56,335 bases of DNA from Bacteroidetes bacterium UBA7662 (GTDB lineage: Bacteria; Bacteroidota; Bacteroidia; UBA7662). The position numbers were made by a program, and so were the translations under genes. The DNA lies in the NCBI GenBank assembly GCA_002483345.1, contig DLHS01000001.1, positions 1-56,335 on the forward strand, given 5' to 3'. This document shows, in pieces, positions 42,692 through 50,394 of the stretch (within the stretch, counting starts at the first letter, position 1; the number at the start of each line of letters is the position of its first letter). The notes under the pieces are model-generated. The model worked only from the letters and a program-made list of their open reading frames with translations. It ran no database searches and was not told the origin of the DNA.

Positions 42692-44423
42692 AAGTTTATC
42701 GCCTACGCAACATGAGATTGTTTTTAACATGTCAGGCAGATTTGTTGTCAGAGCCTGCCCCGGAAGCGGAAAAACATATTGTGTGAGTGCACGACTTGCA
42801 AGATTGACAAATGAATGGAAGGACGATTATACAGGAATTGCTGCCCTGTCTTTCACAAATGTAGCATGGAAAGAAATTGAAAAGAAATACAAGGAAGAAT
42901 TTACATGTAATAAATCAATTGCTTTTCCTCATTTTATTGGAACACTTGACAGTTTTATTAACCAGTTTATTTTTCTACCCTTCGGACATTTGGTAATGCA
43001 GTGCAACAAGCGACCAACACTTGTTGGTGAACCTCATGGCTCATGGACTTATAAAAATTTTGAAAGAGACCCTCATCAGTATTTTGACAAGTGTAGTTTT
43101 GACGTAAATGGAAATCTAATTCGAATTGCACCTGCTCAAAGCTTTCAATTCAGTTGGAAAAATAATAAAAATGGCTCAACCAACGGCCATGTACTTAATT
43201 TGCTTGCAGCCAAAAATGAATTAGTAGCTCTTGGTTACGCTAACCAATCTGATGCTAATTATTTTGCAATGAGAATACTTGAGCAATTCCCTTCCATTTG
43301 TAGGGCAATTGCGCTTCGGTTTCCTACCTTAATAGTTGATGAGGCACAAGATACATCCGAAGTGCAGATGCGAATTATTGACTTACTAACTGCAAGTGGT
43401 CTAAACGAAATAATGCTTGTTGGAGATCCTGACCAAGCAATCTTTGAATGGAATGGAGCAAGACCTTCATTGTTGAATGAAAAAATTGTTCAGTGGGGGA
43501 ATTCAATTCAATTAAATGAGAATCGAAGAAGTTCAAAGCTAATTTGTGAAAGCTCTTTTAATCTTTCTTCCCTGCCAGCAGCATCAACTTCTGTAAACGA
43601 AGATGTAGTTAACTGCCAATGCCAACCAAGCGTTGTTGTTTTTAACAACAACCTTCCGCAAGTTGTGACTGACTTTCTTGCCGTTTGCTCCGAAAATGGA
43701 ATTGCACTTTCAGATAAAACCGTTTCAGTCTTGTATAGAGGCAAAGGAATGATAAACGAAATTGTGGGTGTTCAAAAAATTCCTTTCGGTGTAAATCATT
43801 GGCATAGCCAAAATAAATTCACAAAAGATTTTGTCCGAGGAAAATATCATTACGACCAAGGGGATTATAAGATAGGTTTTAAGCTAATTGAAAAAGGAAT
43901 TATTAAGATGCAACAAGATGCGGTAGTTTGCTCTGAGGAAATGATTGACAAAAGAATAGAAACTATAGGATTCATAAAGCATAGAACAATTGTTTCCTAT
44001 TATATTAGAATTTTACCAAGCACAAATACAACTTTGGGCAGTTGGATTGAAGCGGCTAACGCTTCTTTCGCTTCAAAGAATATTCAACATGTTTTGCAAG
44101 TAAATCCTGAAAGCAACAACTTTTCTTTTTCTCAAATCTTTTTGAACGAGGACGATATCGTAACAGAAACGAATTACAGAATTGGAACTGTACATAGCGT
44201 GAAAGGCGAAACATTTGATGCGACTCTATTAATCCTAAATGAAAGAGCAGCGAACAATTCCAAGTATTTAAATTTATTAGCAAATACAAATCCACCTTCC
44301 GACCACGAAGAATTACGTATTGCTTATGTAGGCATTACAAGACCCAGAAAGGTATTGATGTTAGCAGTTCCCAGCGAAGTTTGCAGAGTTGCATGGGTAA
44401 ATAAATTAAATTTACAGCAATGA
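42684..44423 (+). CDS. gajB: Gabija defence protein GajB (UvrD-like helicase)
   Basis: A 579-aa superfamily 1A helicase. Motif I RACPGSGKTY (23-32), motif Ia ALSFTNVAWKEIE (about 55-67), motif II TLIVDEAQDTSEVQ (about 214-227), motif III LVGDPDQAIFEWNGARP (about 244-260), motif V GTVHSVKGETFDATLL (about 499-514), motif VI RIAYVGITRPRKVLML (about 545-560). All ATPase motifs are intact. In Gabija, GajB senses DNA ends and activates GajA. It is translated by 8-bp overlap with gajA. It is larger than the founding GajB (~490 aa), the extra length being in the middle (2B-like) region. Confidence 0.9.
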   Translation: MFESLSPTQHEIVFNMSGRFVVRACPGSGKTYCVSARLARLTNEWKDDYTGIAALSFTNVAWKEIEKKYKEEFTCNKSIAFPHFIGTLDSFINQFIFLPFGHLVMQCNKRPTLVGEPHGSWTYKNFERDPHQYFDKCSFDVNGNLIRIAPAQSFQFSWKNNKNGSTNGHVLNLLAAKNELVALGYANQSDANYFAMRILEQFPSICRAIALRFPTLIVDEAQDTSEVQMRIIDLLTASGLNEIMLVGDPDQAIFEWNGARPSLLNEKIVQWGNSIQLNENRRSSKLICESSFNLSSLPAASTSVNEDVVNCQCQPSVVVFNNNLPQVVTDFLAVCSENGIALSDKTVSVLYRGKGMINEIVGVQKIPFGVNHWHSQNKFTKDFVRGKYHYDQGDYKIGFKLIEKGIIKMQQDAVVCSEEMIDKRIETIGFIKHRTIVSYYIRILPSTNTTLGSWIEAANASFASKNIQHVLQVNPESNNFSFSQIFLNEDDIVTETNYRIGTVHSVKGETFDATLLILNERAANNSKYLNLLANTNPPSDHEELRIAYVGITRPRKVLMLAVPSEVCRVAWVNKLNLQQ

Positions 44424-44439
44424 CAGACAAAAGGCCAGC

Positions 44440-44570
44440 AGGTAACAGCACCTACCCAAAAGTGGCGGTTCATTGGTTAAATCAAGCTTTATGCTTCTAT
44501 CAAAGTTTGTGCTTGGTTGACAGTGAAGTGCTTCGAAATCCCCACTTGACCAAGCTGCAAAACGTTAGCG
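44440..44570. repeat. attC-like imperfect hairpin right of Gabija
   Basis: The left box GGTAAC and the right GTTAGC (44564-44569) are complementary in five of six positions. Inner AAAAGTGG (about 44458) pairs with CCCCACTT (about 44540), with 13- and 16-nt spacers. A further imperfect stem AATCAAGC/GCTTGGTT lies inside. The 24 nt starting at the right box resemble the 24 nt at 40743-40766 that follow the left hairpin (shared GTTA..GCAAGC..TAA..ACA). This suggests that Gabija was mobilised as a cassette-like unit. Tentative. Confidence 0.35.
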
Positions 44571-44625
44571 GCAAGCATTAACGACAGTGCGAACTTCAAA
44601 CGGTAGTACACAAAATGACAAACAA

Positions 44626-45606
44626 ATGGGACGAACGAAAAAGGAGAAGGACTATATACTGACTACTGAACTTTCACTTGACGAGTTTCTTGCGGTCATT
44701 CGTTTACCTGATGCAGCGGAACAGTATTACCCAATTTCACGATTTCCAACAGATAAGCATTTAGAGGAGTATTTAGCAACAGTCCATTCACGGACTGAAA
44801 AAGATGTTCGTGAATTACTCCGACATTTTTTGCCTAAAAACTCTACCTATGGCATGGACAATTACTTCCGCTCTTTCTATCTCCAACGACAAGAAAGTGA
44901 AGAAAAAACTTTAGAGCAACAAGCGGAGACAAGTCAGCACAGAATTGAAGACACGGAATATTACAGACGACTAATACTATCGGTATTTACAAAGGAAGAA
45001 GTATGGGAGGGTTTAACATGGACTTTAGATCTGTTGCCACATTCACCAAACGAAGCAATTAGAGCAATAGATGCTTACTTTTTAGCTAACTGTCAATTCT
45101 TACCAGACGATGCCCTCGCAGCACTTGGCGACTGCACAACTATCTTGAGAGCAAGATATTTTGATAAGGAGCACCCAAGAGAAACTTTTCTAAATCTCCT
45201 TCCTAAAGAGTTTGAGCAGTTAGTTGCCGAACTCTACTCTGAGATGAACTATTCAACCAAACTAACTAAAGCAACGAGAGATGGTGGTGTTGACATTTTT
45301 GCGACTAAAGATGAACCTGGCAAGAAAGAAAAACTTGTAATTCAATGCAAACGATATACTCCGAAGATTACTTTAGATGAGGTTAAGGTTTTACATTCAA
45401 CAACTCTAAGCACAAAATCAACTAAAGGTGTTTTTGTTACAAGTTCCGACTACACAATTGACGCAAGAAAATTTGCCGAGGACAATCCTTCAATTGAACT
45501 CATAAACTACAAACAACTGACTAAACTTTTAAACAAGCATTATGGGCCATACTGGACAAGTAAAATTGGACGAATGATTAACAATCAAAAAATGGAGACA
45601 CACTGA
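44626..45606 (+). CDS. Mrr-type restriction endonuclease
   Basis: ATG 44626 (MGRTKKEKDY) is preferred to GTG 44587. The product is 326 aa. The N-terminal ~190 residues are helical with no recognised domain (perhaps DNA or target recognition). The C-terminal ~130 residues are an Mrr_cat PD-(D/E)xK nuclease: PKEFEQLVAELYSEMNY, DGGVDIFATKD (catalytic Asp) and VIQCKRYTPKITLDEVK (catalytic QxK). Mrr enzymes are type IV or solitary nucleases that cut modified DNA. It lies 200 bp downstream of Gabija on the same strand. The stop codon abuts an IS1182-type fragment that starts at 45605, so the original 3' end may have been altered. Confidence 0.82.
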   Translation: MGRTKKEKDYILTTELSLDEFLAVIRLPDAAEQYYPISRFPTDKHLEEYLATVHSRTEKDVRELLRHFLPKNSTYGMDNYFRSFYLQRQESEEKTLEQQAETSQHRIEDTEYYRRLILSVFTKEEVWEGLTWTLDLLPHSPNEAIRAIDAYFLANCQFLPDDALAALGDCTTILRARYFDKEHPRETFLNLLPKEFEQLVAELYSEMNYSTKLTKATRDGGVDIFATKDEPGKKEKLVIQCKRYTPKITLDEVKVLHSTTLSTKSTKGVFVTSSDYTIDARKFAEDNPSIELINYKQLTKLLNKHYGPYWTSKIGRMINNQKMETH

Positions 45607-46197
45607 TATCGCACGCTTTAAATACCATACACAAGGTGATTTTTACTACTGTCCTATCAATCAGATGCTCCAAGCCAATGGCCGCTGGCACAATAAGGCA
45701 CACGGTAAAACCACCGTCAGGGTAAAACACTATAAAACAACTGCTTGCCAGCACTGCCGGATGAAAGAAAGATGCACCCGAAACCCTGAAGGCAGATTAA
45801 TAGAGCGCAGTGAATACAGCCCCAACATCGAAGCAAATGCCCGACGCGTAAAAGCCAATGAAGCCACCTACAGACGACGGCAGGCCATCATAGAACACAC
45901 CTACGGCATCATCAAAAGGCAATGGGATTTCTACTACATCACAACCAAAAAACCATAGCACATGCCAGTGCGGACATCGGGCTCATCTTCAACGCCTTTA
46001 ACCTGTGCCGGATCTTCAACCTGATGCCGCAAAACGAGCTCAAAACCTACCTCAGTACTCTGCAGGATGCTTTTTACCTGATAATCGCCCGGTTACAGGC
46101 ATTTGCAGCCCCAACAGCAAGCGCAACCTTAAATACAATCACCAGACGCTTCCAAAATTACCCGCACTCACAAAGCCCGAAACTTAGCTTATCTTAG
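45605..46197 (+). pseudogene. IS1182-type transposase, 3' fragment with frameshift
   Basis: Reading from 45605 gives RFKYHTQGDFYYCPINQML, then KTTACQHCRMKERCTRNP and the IEHTYGIIKRQWDFYYI block, the C-terminal third of a DDE transposase of the IS1182 type, with CxxC-containing insert and a final Glu-bearing helix. At A6 (45947-45952) the frame breaks; in the next frame it resumes as TIAHASADIGLIFNAFNLCR. One extra A would restore the family sequence. The 5' two-thirds of the gene and the left IS end are absent. It is a dead remnant between the Mrr gene and the GT51 gene. The right IS end probably lies within 46188-46232. Confidence 0.85.
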
Positions 46198-46232
46198 AAT
46201 CAGAAAAAGAGACTTTTAGGCGGACTGACGTT
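46188..46232 (+). repeat. recurrent ~45-bp element, copy A
   Basis: CTTATCTTAGAATCAG ... GGACTGACGTTA. It directly follows the IS1182-type transposase fragment, overlapping its last codons. Related copies are at 47623-47668, 52805-52850 and (5' half only) 55650-55680. Confidence 0.7.
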
Positions 46233-46256
46233 AGTAGTAATTATGAATCGACAACA

Positions 46257-47570
46257 GTGGAAACGAAAGCAGATCAATATTATCCGACTTATACTTACAA
46301 TCCCGTTTACCGGGATGTACTTTTGATAGAGTTTGAGGAAGCTCAAAAAATAGCAAATGGTCAAACAAAAGTTTATGGACAAGTAACAAACATCTTGCTT
46401 GCTATTGCGACCTTTGCTTTTACATTTCTGCTAGATCAAGATGACAAAAGTCCAAATAAAGTATTGACTTTAGTGTCCTCAAATGCAATTATTTTTTCCA
46501 TCATACTATTTTCATTTGGTGCAATTCTTCTGCGTTACTTTGTTGACTTACAGAGGCAGATAACAATTAACGCCAGAAAGGTTGTAACCCTTAGAACTTT
46601 ACTTGGACTTGACTATGGGCATATACATTTGACACTTCCAAACTGGAGAGTTGAAGGTGCTACAAACCCGTTTGTAATCAAGTATTTTAACGGGTGGCTA
46701 AACTTCAAGACAATGCCATTTTGGGTTCTGACAATTACCGTAAATGCAATTTGGTGGTTAACAACAAAGGGCAAAAATCCAATCACTTTTCCAATATGGA
46801 CTTATCAACTTGAGCTAAGTTGGCTATGGGGCAATGTCATTATTTCGTTTACATATCTTTTTGTTTTCAGACATAACCTTAACGACAAGCACGAAACAAC
46901 GTACTTGAATATTGTTCAAATCCTTTGCTCATTTCTCAGTATAAAACTTGTCGACAACTTTGAGTATGTTATATATAGAGCCAGACTTTCCTACTTAGAA
47001 TTGGACAGGTTAAACGTGAATTATGAAAAACTAAATAAAATCCTAGTGGACATTGAAGATAGCGACTTTAATTCAAACTCAGGAATTTCATTCAAATCTC
47101 TTCTAAGGGCCTTTTTAAGTAGGTTTAGTTTCCTAAGAAAAAAATATGGTTATATTCAACACGGTGGCTCAACAATTACTATGCAATTGGCAAGATCATT
47201 ATTCATTCCTTCAAACCAGAATAAATATCTTCGAAAAATTTCAGAGCTTATGCTTTCACTTTGGCTTAATGGACAATTCTCAAAGTATGAAATACTAAAG
47301 CTGTATGTTGCGTCTGTTAGATATGAAAGAGGTGTTCTAGGACTATCAAATTCAATAAAATACTTTTTTGGAGACCTCAAACAGAAAGTTCTAACAAGTG
47401 AAGAAGCATTCTTTCTCGTAGAACGGCTTTCTAATATAACATCAACAGTTAATTGGGAAAGAATAACTCACCTAACTACAAGGACAAAAGTAGTATTAGA
47501 CACAGATAAGCTGAGACAACTTTACGAGGGACAAATTAAATGTGGACGATTGAAAAACAACTACTGCTAA
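46257..47570 (+). CDS. multi-TM protein with C-terminal peptidoglycan glycosyltransferase (GT51) domain
   Basis: A 437-aa protein from GTG 46257; no in-frame ATG before residue 153. Residues 1-40 soluble, TM pairs at about 43-60/74-93 and 154-171/187-205, a basic linker (97-150), then a GT51-like domain at about 262-400. Catalytic Glu in VDIEDSDF (E267), GGSTITMQLARS (303-314), LRKISELML (325-333), SKYEILKLYVASVRYERGVL (342-361) and a YFFGD motif. GT51 enzymes polymerise lipid II into glycan strands. No transpeptidase domain is present. Positive-inside considerations with four TMs would put the GT51 domain in the cytoplasm; a semi-hydrophobic stretch at about 217-240 could be a fifth TM placing it outside. 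AT-rich and sited among nuclease genes: a possible defence effector, function unproven. Confidence 0.78.
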   Translation: METKADQYYPTYTYNPVYRDVLLIEFEEAQKIANGQTKVYGQVTNILLAIATFAFTFLLDQDDKSPNKVLTLVSSNAIIFSIILFSFGAILLRYFVDLQRQITINARKVVTLRTLLGLDYGHIHLTLPNWRVEGATNPFVIKYFNGWLNFKTMPFWVLTITVNAIWWLTTKGKNPITFPIWTYQLELSWLWGNVIISFTYLFVFRHNLNDKHETTYLNIVQILCSFLSIKLVDNFEYVIYRARLSYLELDRLNVNYEKLNKILVDIEDSDFNSNSGISFKSLLRAFLSRFSFLRKKYGYIQHGGSTITMQLARSLFIPSNQNKYLRKISELMLSLWLNGQFSKYEILKLYVASVRYERGVLGLSNSIKYFFGDLKQKVLTSEEAFFLVERLSNITSTVNWERITHLTTRTKVVLDTDKLRQLYEGQIKCGRLKNNYC

Positions 47571-47622
47571 TCGAACACCTACATTTAGGTGAGGTTTTGT
47601 GCTCCCCCAACCTCCGCGTTGC

Positions 47623-47668
47623 CTTATATTAGAATGAGAAACCGAGGTTTTGGAAGGACTGACGTTAT
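47623..47668 (+). repeat. recurrent ~45-bp element, copy B
   Basis: CTTATATTAGAATGAG ... GAGGTTTTGG ... GGACTGACGTTATG. It lies between the GT51-protein gene and the next endonuclease gene with no transposase next to it. CCAACCTC at about 47607-47614 could pair with GAGGTTTTGG with a 2-nt bulge. Confidence 0.7.
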
Positions 47669-47694
47669 GCACCATTTTAAACAACTGTTGGAAC

Positions 47695-49086
47695 ATGAAC
47701 TGGAAAAAATATGAAAAAGAAATCCTAACATATTTTCAGGAGACATTTCCTGATACAACAATTTCTTTTGACAAAACTATTGTAGGTAAGTACTCAAAAG
47801 TTGACAGACAGATTGACATTTTGATTGAAGGGGAGGTAGCTGGTTATGAAATAAAAATTATCGTTGACTGCAAAAACTTCTCAAAAAATATTGATGTTAA
47901 GCAGGTCGAAAGTTTCTGCTCAATGGTGGAAGATGTTGACGTACATCAAGGAGTTCTAATTACCCAAAAGGGATTTTCCAAAGCGGCAATTAATAGAGTT
48001 TATTACGGCAACAACAAAGTAGAATTGGACATTATAAACTTTGAGGACTTAAAAGAATTTCAAAACACTGCCGCTCTTCCATATTCTAGACATTTTGCCG
48101 TTATCATCCCCGCTCCTTTTGGTTGGGTTTTTGACCTTAAAGACAAAATCAACTCGTTTGCCTCTATACATCAACGAGGACTGACTTTAAAAAAAGCCCA
48201 AAGGAAGAATGAATGGATGTATATGCAGTATTGGAAAATCGAAAATACTGACTTTGATATTGACAACTTAATTCAAATACAAAACAAGAACATTTTGGGG
48301 GTTGACCCGAATTCAAAATTCACCTACAATTCACTTGTCAAGAGAACTGACGGACTAAAAACTAAAATTCGTATCGCTGAGGTTAAAGCATACCCTGCTT
48401 TAGAAGTTACAGGATTTATTCAATTTGAAGAATATATTCTCTTTATTGTCCTGTTTACCCCAAAGGAGTTATTAAATAAGAACCTAAGAAAATTGCAGTA
48501 TCTATTGAAAGTTGCAACCCTATGTCAACTTACCTTTGATAATCATACAGTAATTAAGCAGCAATTGGATGAGCTTAATGATACCACAGACAAGCAAAAA
48601 CAAGCCGAGATGTATTTTCAAGTGGGAATATGGTTTCAAGAAATGGACGACTTTGATAATGCGTTAATTAATTTTAAAAAATCTATTGACAGCTTTCCAA
48701 CGCATTATTCGCACTTGAAAGCAATAATTCAGAAAACTTTATCCTTCGGTTTTATTCAAGAAGCCAAGCTATACGCTATGCAGCTTTTTACAATTGACCC
48801 CACTAATCCTAAAGTTTCCCAAGACTTAATCGATATTTACTTTGAAAACAAAAGGCCTGAATTATTAATTGAAATATTCAATGAATTAATAGACGAAAAC
48901 AAAAACATAGAAGTTTTAGGGAATTTGAATTTTCATTTAGGATTTGTATATTTTAGTATGGAAAACAAAACAGAAGGGGCATTATTCATGACAATTGCAA
49001 GACATCATTTTGAAAAAGTGTTTCCAAAGGACCATTATATTTTTAAAGCCATGAAAGAATTTGAACAGCCAAAAAGCAGCGCATAA
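47695..49086 (+). CDS. Mrr-type restriction endonuclease with TPR-like C-terminus
   Basis: ATG 47695 (MNWKKYEKEILTYFQE) is chosen over the TTG at 47650, which lies inside the repeat element; 463 aa. The N-terminal ~110 residues are a PD-(D/E)xK nuclease: KVDRQIDILIEGEVAGYEIK (catalytic Asp, then Glu), IIVDCKNF (catalytic CK in place of QxK) and KQVESFCSMVEDV. The middle ~180 residues are unassigned. From about 305 onward helical repeats with TPR spacing appear (AEMYFQVGIWFQEMDDFDNA, ALINFKKSIDSFPTHYSHLK, EGALFMTIARHHFEKVFP). It is probably a restriction or abortive defence nuclease with a protein-sensing tail (inference). AT-rich. Confidence 0.75.
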   Translation: MNWKKYEKEILTYFQETFPDTTISFDKTIVGKYSKVDRQIDILIEGEVAGYEIKIIVDCKNFSKNIDVKQVESFCSMVEDVDVHQGVLITQKGFSKAAINRVYYGNNKVELDIINFEDLKEFQNTAALPYSRHFAVIIPAPFGWVFDLKDKINSFASIHQRGLTLKKAQRKNEWMYMQYWKIENTDFDIDNLIQIQNKNILGVDPNSKFTYNSLVKRTDGLKTKIRIAEVKAYPALEVTGFIQFEEYILFIVLFTPKELLNKNLRKLQYLLKVATLCQLTFDNHTVIKQQLDELNDTTDKQKQAEMYFQVGIWFQEMDDFDNALINFKKSIDSFPTHYSHLKAIIQKTLSFGFIQEAKLYAMQLFTIDPTNPKVSQDLIDIYFENKRPELLIEIFNELIDENKNIEVLGNLNFHLGFVYFSMENKTEGALFMTIARHHFEKVFPKDHYIFKAMKEFEQPKSSA

Positions 49087-49396
49087 TAAGAGATCTGATA
49101 TAGGGGGGCGTGCTTCGCAGACAGTTTCGTGAAAGGTGGAAGTTCAGTTTCCCGAATGAAGTTTAGTAATAAAACATTAAGAACAGATATTTATAATGGA
49201 ATTAAGAATACAACCGCAATAAACTAACGCCCTAAAACAGGGGTTCTGGCAAGTGAGCTGAAGTGCAAACTTGGAGTTTTGTGTCCTGCAAGGGCAAGAT
49301 TTAAAGCCTTCCCTGAATTTAGCTACAGTGCAAAGTAGTCAGTTCAGAGACCTAAAAAGCGTTAGCTTGCCTTTGTTCTAAAAACTAATATAGAAA
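49087..49396. other. gene-free interval with CTAACGC/GCGTTAG pair
   Basis: 310 bp without a convincing gene. CTAACGC near 49226 and GCGTTAG near 49361 form an inverted pair about 135 nt apart. The right box is followed by CTTGCC, similar in form to the GTTAGCGGCAAGC boundary at 44564. It may be another degenerate cassette-like recombination site; evidence is weak. Confidence 0.3.
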
Positions 49397-49618
49397 TCAC
49401 CCCTTATAAATCTTCCAAGCCTCAATATCCAACGCATCCGCTATTTTCAGCAGCGTAATCAGCCTGAAATCTACCTTACCTTGTTCAATCTTTAGCAGCT
49501 GTTTTTTGCTGATGTCTGTGAGGGCTTCCAGGTCAAACAACGACATTCCCTTCAGCGTCCGGTACCGCCTCACCTCTTTCCCAATCCAAATAAGGGTTTG
49601 CTCCTTGTCGTCTTGCAT
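49397..49618 (-). CDS. XRE-family helix-turn-helix regulator
   Basis: A 73-aa, single-domain Cro/CI-type HTH: IGKEVRRYRTLKGMSLFDLE, then ALTDISKKQLLKIEQGKVDF and LITLLKIADALDIEAWKIY cover the five helices. It is similar in size to HipB/XRE antitoxin-type repressors. It is divergent from the TM2-like gene at 49702; the 18-bp palindrome between them (49652-49669) is the likely operator, so it probably represses that gene and perhaps itself. It is not followed by a HipA-like kinase. Confidence 0.82.
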   Translation of the reverse strand: MQDDKEQTLIWIGKEVRRYRTLKGMSLFDLEALTDISKKQLLKIEQGKVDFRLITLLKIADALDIEAWKIYKG

Positions 49619-49648
49619 GTCGCAAACTTGTTTCTTTTTTGTACGCCG

Positions 49649-49679
49649 TTTGGTAACCTAAAGGTTACCGTTATATTTG
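49649..49679 (+). promoter_or_regulatory. Bacteroidota promoter with embedded operator palindrome
   Basis: TTTG at 49649-49652 (-33) and TATATTTG at 49672-49679 (-7, TAnnTTTG) are 19 nt apart, the consensus spacing. Between them lies the palindrome GGTAACCTAAAGGTTACC (49652-49669; perfect 8-bp arms, 2-bp centre), well placed for repressor occlusion of RNA polymerase. It drives the gene at 49702; expected start about 49686. Confidence 0.8.
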
Positions 49680-49701
49680 CGTCTCACTAAACGCAATCAA
49701 G

Positions 49702-49956
49702 ATGAGCGACAAAACAGAAAAAATCCTGATGGCCAATCAGGAAACGGTAAACCCAACCATGGTATGGCTGCTTTTCATTTTCCTTGGATGGAGCTACGGT
49801 TCTCTTCGGAAGATCGGACTTCAGATACTCTTCTATCTTACGCTGGGCGGGCTTGGGGTCTGGATGCTGATTCGATTCTTTACGCTGGGCTCTGCTATCC
49901 GGGCATACAACAATACGGTTTACATCCGCCATGGCCTGAATGAAATGGTCAGGTAA
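49702..49956 (+). CDS. small TM2-like membrane protein
   Basis: An 84-aa protein with two TM helices (about 20-33 and 40-62) joined by a short basic turn. The pattern FIFLGWSYGSLRKIGLQILF, then YLTLGGLGVWMLIRFFTLG resembles the TM2 domain (Gly-rich first helix, LGGLGxWxLxxxF second). The alternative +2 frame overlapping it starts inside the promoter and lacks sense. Function of TM2 proteins is unknown. It is under the divergent HTH regulator, and the SymE-like gene starts 22 bp downstream. Confidence 0.7.
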   Translation: MSDKTEKILMANQETVNPTMVWLLFIFLGWSYGSLRKIGLQILFYLTLGGLGVWMLIRFFTLGSAIRAYNNTVYIRHGLNEMVR

Positions 49957-49978
49957 CAGGTTTTAATCCACCTAAGTG

Positions 49979-50173
49979 ATGGCGATGATTAAACACAGAA
50001 AACTCAAAGTGCAGGGTAAATACCAAACCAGGCAGTACCACTACGTACAGGTGCCCACCATCCGGCTCGAAGGCCGGTGGCTGGCGGCCCTTGGTTTTGA
50101 AAAAGGTCAGCGGGTGCGTGTGCTGGAAGAGAAGGGGCGGATTACGATTTTGGCGGAGGGTGCGGATTGCTAA
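49979..50173 (+). CDS. symE: SymE-family toxin-like protein
   Basis: A 64-aa protein (ATG 49979; ATG 49985 is also possible). YHYVQVPTIRLEGRWLAALG, then FEKGQRVRVLEEKGRITIL match the SymE family, a small AbrB/SpoVT-fold protein. In E. coli, SymE is an SOS-induced toxin that condenses the nucleoid and damages RNA, repressed by the antisense RNA SymR. I see no obvious SymR promoter here, and the gene could simply be co-transcribed with the TM2-like gene under the HTH operator. GC matches the core genome rather than the AT-rich island. Confidence 0.72.
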   Translation: MAMIKHRKLKVQGKYQTRQYHYVQVPTIRLEGRWLAALGFEKGQRVRVLEEKGRITILAEGADC

Positions 50174-50340
50174 ATGCCGACTGCGGAATTGGCAGATACC
50201 CTGAGGAGTTTGAGCAGCCCGGTTATGAAGGGGTGGAGTATGAAAGTGACTTGAAGGCAAGGTTTTCCAAAGATTTGAAGCTGCATCATGACAATGGATT
50301 CGGCAGACGGGTGCTATTCTTGAAACAGCATGTGGTATAA
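50174..50340 (+). other. open stretch of unknown origin after symE
   Basis: A frame overlapping the end of symE stays open for about 55 codons and ends TAA at 50338-50340 (contains EEFEQPGYEGVEYESDLKA and LHHDNGFGRRVLFLKQ). It has no start codon of its own in a good context and I do not recognise it. It may be a decayed gene end. Confidence 0.25.
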
Positions 50341-50394
50341 AATGCAGCGTTTTTTATACAGACCAATTTTCAAGTGTAAAGATTTTCGTGTTTT

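Noticed and set aside
40808..44423. Retron, CBASS or diversity-generating element
   Set aside because: No reverse transcriptase, cyclase or variable-repeat/template pair was found in any frame.
45947..45952. Programmed frameshift in the IS transposase
   Set aside because: Slippery A-runs do serve this purpose in some IS families, but IS1182-type transposases are normally one frame and the gene is truncated at its 5' side, so decay is simpler.
49702..49956. Phage holin
   Set aside because: Two-TM small size fits, but the sequence matches the TM2-domain pattern better and no lysin is nearby.
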